Assembly: GCF_001655055.1 (NCBI RefSeq)
Contig: NZ_LXEW01000040.1
Location: forward strand, 1-64,000
Reading direction: 5' to 3'
DNA: 64,000 bases
From: Providencia heimbachae ATCC 35613
GTDB lineage: Bacteria; Pseudomonadota; Gammaproteobacteria; Enterobacterales; Enterobacteriaceae
Part shown: positions 57,683-64,000 of the stretch, one piece after another
How positions within the stretch are numbered: the first letter of the stretch is position 1
How the letters are laid out: each line of letters opens with the position of its first letter
The notes under the pieces: model-generated
Database searches by the model: none
The model's input: the letters and a program-made list of their open reading frames with translations, nothing else
Told to the model about the DNA's origin: nothing
Translations under genes and position numbers: made by a program

Positions 57683-58216
57683 TTATTGATAATTGAGATT
57701 GAAAGTAATCAAAGACGAAAAACTGCCGGTTTTTAAGCGATCGTTGAAAGGCTTTTGTGCATAAACACCAAATGTCAGTGTATTCACAGAACCTTTTCCA
57801 GTTGCAGTGATTGTGCTGACGTCAAGGGGGGTATTAAATTCAAGTTCTTTTCCCTTGCTATTGGTAATTGCAAGTAACACATTTGACTCACCGGTTGTTG
57901 TTAAATAGTTGATTCCATTGTGTATTTCTGTACTTTGGGTATTAAAGGTGATTTTTATGGTTTTATTGAGTGCCGTAGAGGAGCAATCAACAATATCCAG
58001 TTGAAAAGGCTGAGTGTCTGAACGCCCCAAATTTTCGAGTGAAGAAAAGCGTAATCCGGATAAATAGATTTTTTTCTTGTTGTCATCGTCTGATAATTGG
58101 CAGCCAGCAGGTATAAGATTACCTTCAAAATAAACAGATAAACTATTGGCAACGCTATTATTTGCTATTAACAGCAAGGTAATACAGCCGAAAATAGAGG
58201 AAAAATATTTAGTCAT
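57683..58216 (-). CDS. Minor fimbrial subunit (MrpF-like position)
   Basis: A 177-residue pilin with signal MTKYFSSIFGCITLLLIANN ending near SVANS, first cysteine in LIPAGCQLSDDDNKK, second in LDIVDCSSTALNK, and terminal strand FSSLITFNLNYQ. Its start overlaps the end of the 116-residue subunit by eight bases, indicating coupled translation. It is probably part of the pilus tip fibrillum or shaft-to-tip adaptor. Confidence 0.83.
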   Translation of the reverse strand: MTKYFSSIFGCITLLLIANNSVANSLSVYFEGNLIPAGCQLSDDDNKKKIYLSGLRFSSLENLGRSDTQPFQLDIVDCSSTALNKTIKITFNTQSTEIHNGINYLTTTGESNVLLAITNSKGKELEFNTPLDVSTITATGKGSVNTLTFGVYAQKPFNDRLKTGSFSSLITFNLNYQ

Positions 58217-58559
58217 AACTCATCTCCAAACGGTGAGCCGAATTATTTGAAGGTACTAAAAAAGAAACCGTGTTATTGGTGAGTGGAGTTGAAAAAACTA
58301 ATTTCTCACTCCCTAATTTAAGTGAAAATGGCAGCCGTTGGTGAGACTGCTTAGTTTTCATACAATGTGCAAAACTGATTTTAAATTGATAAACAGGATC
58401 ACTGGCATAATTGATTGCGCGTTGTAGGGTGACATAAGGTTGACATGGCGTAGTGACAAAACGCGCATTGACATAGACAGTTCCCGTTAATTGTGGCGTT
58501 GCTATTGCCACAAAAGCCGGTACTGTTAGCATCCATAATCCCAAATGATATAATTTCAT
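58209..58559 (-). CDS. Short fimbrial subunit (MrpE-like position)
   Basis: A 116-residue exported protein with signal MKLYHLGLWMLTVPAFVAIA, then QLTGTVYVNARFVTTPCQPY, a second cysteine in ISFAHCMKTKQ and closing strand SAHRLEMSYD. It is about 50 residues shorter than a normal pilin, yet has an N-terminal strand, two cysteines and a C-terminal strand. It therefore looks like a complete mini-subunit rather than a frameshifted one. It follows the chaperone by 28 bases and overlaps the next gene. Confidence 0.75.
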   Translation of the reverse strand: MKLYHLGLWMLTVPAFVAIATPQLTGTVYVNARFVTTPCQPYVTLQRAINYASDPVYQFKISFAHCMKTKQSHQRLPFSLKLGSEKLVFSTPLTNNTVSFLVPSNNSAHRLEMSYD

Positions 58560-58587
58560 ATTGATACTCCTGTTTATCCTGCGGCAC

Positions 58588-59316
58588 TTATTCCGTTACG
58601 CTGCATTGCGCTGCTTGGCATTTAAATGCAATAGAAGGCTTACCGCCGTAATCATTAATATAAGTAAGATATGGCGTGGTAAATTTTGCAGATTTGAAGC
58701 TATGAGTCGATTTTGGTGGAATCATTACCGCGTCAAAATCACTCTGTTCGGCTTGCTTTTGGCTATTACCTAGCCCAATTACGGTCAAATAAAACCCAGT
58801 CGGATTGTTTAATTGATAACCTTGCGCAGTGGGGGTTAGAGTGATTTGTTTGGTCCACTCTTTCTTGCTTTCGGCCACAACACTTTCAGGGCGATAAAAT
58901 AGTTTTACGCGGCTTTGTAGCGCAATTTGCAACACACCGGCTTCACTTGATTTTGGTGGGATCTCTCTTAGGTTGTAATAAAATAGTGATTCCCTATCCT
59001 GTGGGAGTTTGCCAATATCGGGCGCAGTACTTAAGCGTACAAGGCTGGTTGACTTGGGTTCCATACGCTGAATGGGCGGTGTCGCAATAATTGGCCCTGC
59101 TTCAAGTTTGTTCTCTGAAGCGTCTTCTAACCACGACTGAGCGAGGTATGGTAGCTCCGGATTATCATTACGGATGGTGATATTGATAGATTGCTGGTTA
59201 CCATCAAAAATAATACGGGTGCGATCAAGTGTGACGGCGGCTTGTGCAATACTCATTACGCCAATCATTGCTGTGAAGGCGCTGGTACGAATAAAAAAAG
59301 GTAAATTTAGTTTCAT
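58588..59316 (-). CDS. PapD/MrpD-like periplasmic fimbrial chaperone
   Basis: A 242-residue chaperone with signal MKLNLPFFIRTSAFTAMIGV ending near AQA. Family hallmarks are VTLDRTRIIFDGNQQSINIT, LPYLAQSWLED, PPIQRMEPKSTSLVRL, DRESLFYYNLREIPP and the subunit-binding region ALQSRVKLFYRPESV. The C-terminal cysteine pair (KCQAAQC) is the kind seen in PapD. It acts by donor-strand complementation of the neighbouring pilins. It lies 16 bases after the usher gene. Confidence 0.94.
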   Translation of the reverse strand: MKLNLPFFIRTSAFTAMIGVMSIAQAAVTLDRTRIIFDGNQQSINITIRNDNPELPYLAQSWLEDASENKLEAGPIIATPPIQRMEPKSTSLVRLSTAPDIGKLPQDRESLFYYNLREIPPKSSEAGVLQIALQSRVKLFYRPESVVAESKKEWTKQITLTPTAQGYQLNNPTGFYLTVIGLGNSQKQAEQSDFDAVMIPPKSTHSFKSAKFTTPYLTYINDYGGKPSIAFKCQAAQCSVTE

Positions 59317-59332
59317 CTTAGTTCTCTTATTA

Positions 59333-61834
59333 TCAATGACAAATTAAAGTTGGATAAGCATCTTGTGTACGAATAACATCAGGGATTTGTATGTTGCATT
59401 GAAGTTTATTTCCCCAATAAATACTGAGTAGCTCTTGTGGTATAACGCCTACAATCCATGTAATGCCTTGTTCACCGACAATGCCGAGCTCAATATTGTT
59501 TTTATTTCGTACACTGGCGCCAAAGGGTGGATAGCTGTCATCTGCTAACTTTAAGCGTGCAAAGGTTTTTTCCCCTTGGATAACATTTAAGCTACGGTAG
59601 CCAATCGCACCTCGAGTCAAGGTGACATCCGTTACTGATTCGAGTGCCTCGACATTCTCTGGCAACTTACTGGTATTAATTGATGCACTGGTTTTACGGT
59701 AGCTACTGACATTTGGAATAACGGTTAAACCGAGGGCATTGGTTTTATACACACCGCCATTTAATGGAACGTTAGCTATACCAGGTGTTTCGACGACCAG
59801 ACGCGTACCACCATAAGCCGCTTGGTGCATGGCAATACCCTCTTTTATTAAGGTTATTCCCCCATTAATTGAGCCACCAACGCTGTGGTATTGGCTCGGT
59901 ACATAGCTGGCATTAGCGGATAGCGATGCATAAGATAAATTTTGATTTAGATAGCCACTGAAACTGGTCATGTCATCTTGATTCGCCCCAGTTTGATAGC
60001 CCACATTGAGGTTATAGCTACGTTGATCGCTATAACCGCTATAACCGACATTATGGGTTGCACTACGTTGTCCACTTTGATCTCGAGAGTAGCCTTCAGA
60101 GAAACTTAAGCTACTACCGAGCGTCATTGGGATAGTGACATAAAGGTTGAGCGCATCATCACGATAACCGGCTCTTGTGGAACGTGTTGCTGATGCGGTT
60201 ACATTAATATTTTTTAAACCTAGTGATGGCAAATTAAGCGCGGTATTTATGTAGGCGCCATATTGTTCTTCTGCTTGGTTATTCCAATAGGTGTTGTATT
60301 GGTAGTTACCGCCAAGAGAAAATGTATCAAAATATTTATTAACATTAACTTGATAGCTTTCTTTTTGCGCTTGAGTCTCGAAACTACTGCGACGTTCATC
60401 TAATGTTTGCTGCAGAGTGCGATAGGTCTTATCGGAGAAACGGTAGCCAGCAAAGGTAATGTCGGTTCTGGCTTCATCAAAGGATTTTGAATAGCTCAAT
60501 CGATAGCTACGGCCAAGTAATGTTTTTTCCAGTAACTGGGCACGAGACTGGGTGATGTCAAATGACAAACTACCGAATGTAAAGAGATCGCGCCCAAAAC
60601 CTGTCGATAAGGCTTGGTAATTTTTTGATAAAATTGAACCGCCATAGATTGACCAAATATTACTGAGGCCATAGGAAATTTCGCCTGATGCGGTTAAATC
60701 ACCCTCTAAACTACGGCCATTATAGCGTGGTTTACCCGCTGCAAATTTATAGCGATATTGGCCAGGGCGCGTTAAGTAAGGTAACGCAGCGGTGGTAATA
60801 CTGAACTTTTGTTCTTCACCATTTTCTTCACGAACGGTGACATCAAGTGTCCCTCGAATAGAGCTATCCAGAGTTTGAATTTGGAATGGTCCTGCGGGAA
60901 CAGTAGTTTCTAATACAATACGATCGCGACTCTTAACAATGACGGTCGCATTGGTTCTTGCGATACCAATGATCTCCGGGGCGTAACCGGTTAATTTAGG
61001 TGGCATCATATTTTCATCAGTTTCTAATGAAATACCGGTATATTGCCAAGCATCAAAAATTGAGGAATAAAAATAGTTTTCCCCTAATGTTAAAATAGAC
61101 GCAATACTGGATAACGAACGATAAGCAAATAAACGGCTGAAGACGAAATCACTGTATTGGTTATTATAGGTTCCGGTCGATTTTCGTGAGTTTGCCTGAT
61201 AGTCAGCGCGCAAACGCCAAGCACCGAGATTTACACCAGTAGTACCATTGGCGGAAATATAAGATTCTTTTGATCCTGAGCTGCGACGTGTCAAGGAACC
61301 CGTTAGAGTATAATCAAGTAAAAATCCATTGACGCCTTCTTCCCAGCGAGCAGGGGGAACCCAGCTTGGGTCGGTATATTCGATATAGCTTTGTGGAATG
61401 AGGATTGATAAGGTTAATGTCGATAAATCGATGTTTAATGCCGAACCTTCCAGTGCTGATAGGTCAATACATTGGTCGTTATTTCGATATTTAACTAATT
61501 TAATTGCGTCTGGTTTTAGGCCTAATTGCATCAAGACATCTGCGGGGATACAAACAAGGTTAAACAAAGTATCATTTGGCGATGAAGCTGAATTAACCGT
61601 AATATCTTTTGCATTGCCTAAGCGCTCATTATTCACTTTGAGCGTCAAATGATAAGTTCCAGGCATAATAAATCCTGCCTGTGAAAATTGGCTAAAGTCA
61701 ATATTCTGAGTATCTTTAGTATCTAACATATCGGTATTAAATTCGACAGAAAATGCGCTTGTCGAAAGCGTAGATACAAAAGAAGCAAAAATTAAACGGG
61801 TGAAAATATTAAATTTAACCATAGTATTTTTCAT
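59333..61834 (-). CDS. PapC/FimD-type outer membrane usher (MrpC-like)
   Basis: An 833-residue usher with a signal peptide near MVKFNIFTRLIFASFVSTLS, N-terminal domain VEFNTDMLDTKDTQNIDFSQ, a 24-strand barrel with plug, and C-terminal domains including GASVRNKNNIELGIVGEQGI and the cysteine pair in LQCNIQIPD and PTLICH. Tell-tale segments are FIMPGTYHLTLKVNNERLG, VPAGPFQIQTLDSSIRGTLD and YRYKFAAGKPRYNG. I take the ATG at 61834; a TTG one codon earlier and an ATG at 61822 are alternatives. It lies 22 bases after the minor pilin gene. Confidence 0.94.
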   Translation of the reverse strand: MKNTMVKFNIFTRLIFASFVSTLSTSAFSVEFNTDMLDTKDTQNIDFSQFSQAGFIMPGTYHLTLKVNNERLGNAKDITVNSASSPNDTLFNLVCIPADVLMQLGLKPDAIKLVKYRNNDQCIDLSALEGSALNIDLSTLTLSILIPQSYIEYTDPSWVPPARWEEGVNGFLLDYTLTGSLTRRSSGSKESYISANGTTGVNLGAWRLRADYQANSRKSTGTYNNQYSDFVFSRLFAYRSLSSIASILTLGENYFYSSIFDAWQYTGISLETDENMMPPKLTGYAPEIIGIARTNATVIVKSRDRIVLETTVPAGPFQIQTLDSSIRGTLDVTVREENGEEQKFSITTAALPYLTRPGQYRYKFAAGKPRYNGRSLEGDLTASGEISYGLSNIWSIYGGSILSKNYQALSTGFGRDLFTFGSLSFDITQSRAQLLEKTLLGRSYRLSYSKSFDEARTDITFAGYRFSDKTYRTLQQTLDERRSSFETQAQKESYQVNVNKYFDTFSLGGNYQYNTYWNNQAEEQYGAYINTALNLPSLGLKNINVTASATRSTRAGYRDDALNLYVTIPMTLGSSLSFSEGYSRDQSGQRSATHNVGYSGYSDQRSYNLNVGYQTGANQDDMTSFSGYLNQNLSYASLSANASYVPSQYHSVGGSINGGITLIKEGIAMHQAAYGGTRLVVETPGIANVPLNGGVYKTNALGLTVIPNVSSYRKTSASINTSKLPENVEALESVTDVTLTRGAIGYRSLNVIQGEKTFARLKLADDSYPPFGASVRNKNNIELGIVGEQGITWIVGVIPQELLSIYWGNKLQCNIQIPDVIRTQDAYPTLICH

Positions 61835-61856
61835 CAAATTTATTATGAGTGTTTTA

Positions 61857-62414
61857 TTAGTCGTAACTTACATTGAATTTAATAGTGGTAAAGTAATCCC
61901 CTGGCTCGATTTCATTATTAATTGTATCTATCTCTGTTTCATATTTTAAATAGCTAGTTTTAGTCTTTTTATCAAAGTAAATTGAGCTATCTAAAATTGA
62001 GTATGATTTATTTGGGATTAATAAATTATTGTTTATGTCATAAATGTAAAGAACGACCCCAGTGGTAGGGCCTGACAGCTTAATTGCATTACTATATATA
62101 TCTTGAGGTGCATGAAATTTAATTCTAATGCCTTTATGTTTTTCTTTATCATACTCACTAATGCAGTTATTTAGTTTTATATTAAATGGTTTACGATTGG
62201 TTTTCTTTATTACAGATAAGTTTGTTTTTTCATTAGAAACGTAATCATAATTAATATATTGATACTGGCTATCTGTTTCTATTGAGCAAGGTGCTGCCAC
62301 AATATAGCCTTGCATCACGGTTTCACCGCGAATACCGCCATCAATGGTATATTCAGCATAAGATGAAGTGGAATTTAAAAATAAAGTTATCCATATAAAA
62401 TGTATTTTATTCAT
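61857..62414 (-). CDS. Minor fimbrial subunit (MrpB/PapH-like position)
   Basis: A 185-residue pilin with signal MNKIHFIWITLFLNSTSSYA and mature part beginning EYTIDGGIRGETVMQGYIVA, first cysteine in APCSIETDSQ, second in IKLNNCISEY, and closing strand DYFTTIKFNVSYD. Placed between major pilin and usher, it takes the position of mrpB/papH, which in Pap pili ends growth at the base. I choose the ATG at 62414 with AAAAAGG upstream; the open frame from 62501 runs through the hairpin and into the pilin gene. Confidence 0.83.
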   Translation of the reverse strand: MNKIHFIWITLFLNSTSSYAEYTIDGGIRGETVMQGYIVAAPCSIETDSQYQYINYDYVSNEKTNLSVIKKTNRKPFNIKLNNCISEYDKEKHKGIRIKFHAPQDIYSNAIKLSGPTTGVVLYIYDINNNLLIPNKSYSILDSSIYFDKKTKTSYLKYETEIDTINNEIEPGDYFTTIKFNVSYD

Positions 62415-62422
62415 AATGAACC

Positions 62423-62457
62423 TTTTTATTGGGAGGAGTTTCCCCCTCCCATAAAAA
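62423..62457 (-). promoter_or_regulatory. Intercistronic stem-loop after the major pilin gene
   Basis: On the minus strand TTTTTATGGGAGG pairs with CCTCCCAATAAAAA (one bulge) around a short loop, directly behind the pilin stop codon. It lacks a T-run, so it would stabilise or punctuate the transcript rather than end it, and it partly overlaps the ribosome-binding region of the next gene. Confidence 0.72.
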
Positions 62458-63009
62458 TTATTCGTAAGCGATTTGGAAATCAGCGATAGAGTTGAATTCA
62501 CCTTCTGTTACTGGTGTTGAAGCATCAACACGTTTAGCCATTGCAGTAAATTCAAGAACGTTTTCACCTTGTTGATTACGGATTTGGCTCATTACAGATT
62601 TCGCTTCATCAAAATTAAAGTCTTTAATCTGAATACCGATATTTGATGCAGTACCGGTAACACCTAAGAATTCTTTCTTAGAACCTTCATAGTGCTTACC
62701 GCCAAAAGTGATTTTGATATCTTTTACTGGAACCCAATTACCTTCACCATCTTTACTAAACTCATTAAAGTTACATTCTTTTAATTTGATCGAGATATTT
62801 TTATCTGCAGAATTTCCTGCTTCTAAAGATGCTTTTGAAAGCTGGCCAAATGAAACTTCTTGATTTAGGCTATCTGATTCAATATTACATGGCGAGTTAA
62901 CTACTTGACCGCTGAAATGTATTTCACCAGTATTACCACTTGCTAAAGCAGCAGTAGAGATAGTTGAAGCAGCAAATAAAACAGCAAGAGAAAGTTTATT
63001 TAATTTCAT
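62458..63009 (-). CDS. Major fimbrial subunit (MrpA-like)
   Basis: A 183-residue type 1/Pap-class pilin: signal MKLNKLSLAVLFAASTISTA ending at ALA before SGNTGEIHFSGQVVNSPC. Conserved cysteines are in NSPCNIES and KLKECNFNEF; the C-terminus FNSIADFQIAYE has the penultimate tyrosine motif used for chaperone binding. I take the ATG giving MKLNKLSLA, preceded by AAGGATG; the frame from 63069 adds residues without a role. It is the first gene of the operon, followed by a stem-loop, and should be the most strongly expressed. Confidence 0.92.
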   Translation of the reverse strand: MKLNKLSLAVLFAASTISTAALASGNTGEIHFSGQVVNSPCNIESDSLNQEVSFGQLSKASLEAGNSADKNISIKLKECNFNEFSKDGEGNWVPVKDIKITFGGKHYEGSKKEFLGVTGTASNIGIQIKDFNFDEAKSVMSQIRNQQGENVLEFTAMAKRVDASTPVTEGEFNSIADFQIAYE

Positions 63010-63413
63010 GTTGTACATCCTTAAAATAAGTAAGAGTAGATTCCTATTGAAATAGCATGACCTAAACAATAGGAGTAATTTTTCATATCCATTCCATTAT
63101 GAATTTCTGTTACATAACGAATGTCTGTGTCCATACAGTGATGTTTAATGTGAGTCATTTCGACTGAGATAAGTTTATCCCCTAGAAGAGTAATTTGAAA
63201 TTAAATTCTTTAATTTTAATTAAATACAGTTAATTCATCTTAAATTAATGTTTTTTAAATGAAATTTAATGTTTTTATTCCATTTTAATATTGTGATAAA
63301 TATTTAATGTTTGTGTTTTTAAGGTTGTTTAATGTTGGTTTTATTTAAAATAAAAAATAAATGCATAAAACCACGAGGATTTTATGCATTTGTATGAGTT
63401 TTATTGAAATGAG
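63010..63413. other. AT-rich promoter region of the mrp-like operon
   Basis: About 400 very AT-rich bases between the major pilin gene and fidL. It contains the fidL terminator (63361-63389) and must contain the fimbrial promoter. I found no invertase-type flanking inverted repeats and no recombinase gene in the window, unlike the Proteus mrp locus. Confidence 0.5.
63361..63389 (-). terminator. Rho-independent terminator of the fidL-like gene
   Basis: Perfect 10-bp stem ATGCATAAAA/TTTTATGCAT with a 9-base loop, followed on the minus strand by TTATTTTTTATTTT, 24 bases after the stop codon. Confidence 0.85.
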
Positions 63414-63896
63414 TTACTGAGTGCAGATGAAAAGCGGGGAGAAATTTTCTTCAATAATATAATTTTTACTATTTAGCTGTTTTATCTTTGTGAAATAAAG
63501 TTGGTCGATTTGAGGAATACCTCTAACTTTAACATTTTCACCGGCTTGGTCGCTTGGGTCGATAGAAACACTTTCAATACGTGAAAAAAAATGGTCCCCT
63601 TGATAGGAATGTTTTATCAAATATTTTCTAGATATAGAGTAATCTTTGCCGTTGTAATTGATATCACCATTCATTACAAAGGTGTGGTGAGTAGGATCGT
63701 TCTTGTTAGGTATGATACTTAATAGATAAAATCCATTTAAACTTGAGCGATTATCAGAAATGTTTATCTTTAGTGTCGCACTGCATTCGGGAATAACTGG
63801 CGTATTTTTAATAAAATAGACATAAATACTCGCGAAAATTAATATTGTAGAAATAATAAGTAAACTAATTGCTCTTATCGGTTTTTTATTTAACAT
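63414..63896 (-). CDS. FidL-like membrane protein
   Basis: A 160-residue protein with one N-terminal membrane helix (ISLLIISTILIFASIYVYFI) and a soluble, probably periplasmic domain with SATLKINISDNRSSLNGFYL, HTFVMNGDINYNGKDYSISR and LSPLFICTQ-type ending. This pattern fits FidL-like proteins, which in Salmonella accompany the ToxR/CadC-like regulator MarT. The ATG at 63896 overlaps the end of the preceding partial gene; a start four codons upstream is possible. Function is unknown; partnership with the upstream protein is inferred from overlap. Confidence 0.75.
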   Translation of the reverse strand: MLNKKPIRAISLLIISTILIFASIYVYFIKNTPVIPECSATLKINISDNRSSLNGFYLLSIIPNKNDPTHHTFVMNGDINYNGKDYSISRKYLIKHSYQGDHFFSRIESVSIDPSDQAGENVKVRGIPQIDQLYFTKIKQLNSKNYIIEENFSPLFICTQ

Positions 63897-64000
63897 AAAA
63901 ATTCTCACAACTCACTGTCGCACCATCTTTTGGAGTGCTAGGACAATATGATAGAAATAAAAAATCATCATGTAAGTTTTTATCATGAGTCACTGTACCG
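63886..64000 (-). CDS. 3' end of an upstream gene, possibly a MarT/CadC-like regulator (partial)
   Basis: On the minus strand a frame is open from the window edge to TAA at 63886-63888, reading about 37 codons that include FLFLSYCPSTPKDGATVSCE and end NFYVK. The two cysteines near the end resemble the periplasmic tail of ToxR/CadC/MarT-type membrane regulators. It overlaps the FidL-like start by 11 bases, as expected of a coupled regulator-fidL pair. Only the tail is visible, so the family is inferred mainly from context. Confidence 0.6.
   Translation of the reverse strand, partial: GTVTHDKNLHDDFLFLSYCPSTPKDGATVSCENFYVK

Noticed and set aside
58209-58559. Frameshifted pilin pseudogene
   Set aside because: Signal peptide, cysteine pair and terminal strand are all within one frame and the next gene overlaps it, so it looks intact.
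63010-63413. Invertible fimbrial promoter
   Set aside because: The only clear inverted repeat (63361-63389) has a 9-base loop and a T-run and is the fidL terminator; no recombinase gene is present in the window.

Overview
The window is chromosomal DNA from a gammaproteobacterium of the order Enterobacterales, most likely Morganellaceae and best matching Providencia. Core proteins are close to their Escherichia coli counterparts, long blocks keep the E. coli gene order, the DNA is AT-rich, and the fimbrial genes include MrpJ-type helix-turn-helix regulators as known from Proteus and Providencia. The genus is inferred; no 16S gene is present.

Layout. 1-500: array of four 129-bp tandem repeats. 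681-5516 (minus): cyoABCDE, cytochrome bo3 ubiquinol oxidase and heme O synthase. 5943-9222 (minus): a Tsx/OmpK-like porin, ampG and yajG. 9503-20330 (plus): the protein quality-control block bolA, tig, clpP, clpX, lon, hupB, ppiD, ybaV, fadM, with recognisable terminators and a sigma-32-like lon promoter. 20496-28638: queC, decR, mdlAB, glnK-amtB behind a clear sigma-54 promoter, tesB, ybaY. 29292-30381: 4.5S RNA and hha-tomB. 31027-35495: mltD, gloB, yafS, rnhA, dnaQ and tRNA-Asp. 43547-49292: tktA, epd, pgk, fbaA.

Accessory regions. The first (about 35533-43170) follows the tRNA-Asp gene and carries a complete E. coli common pilus type operon, ecpABCDE, preceded by a small XRE-type regulator instead of the LuxR-type EcpR. 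After fbaA comes a metabolic module: a LysR regulator with a DUF4440-like protein, divergent from an ankyrin-repeat protein, a guanine-deaminase-like enzyme and a CynX/NimT-type exporter. The second fimbrial region (53172-63009, minus) has the gene order of the Proteus mrp operon (major pilin, minor pilin, usher, chaperone, three minor pilins, tip adhesin, MrpJ-like regulator). Between adhesin and regulator sits a polytopic protein with the hallmarks of the PglL/WaaL/Wzy O-antigen-ligase superfamily. Upstream, a FidL-like membrane protein and the truncated end of another, probably MarT/CadC-like, protein lie at the window edge.

The most unusual observation is this PglL-like gene inside a chaperone-usher operon, which suggests a pilus with its own glycan-transfer enzyme. 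Both fimbrial operons also carry a strong stem-loop directly after the major pilin gene, which would fit high pilin and low assembly-protein expression.
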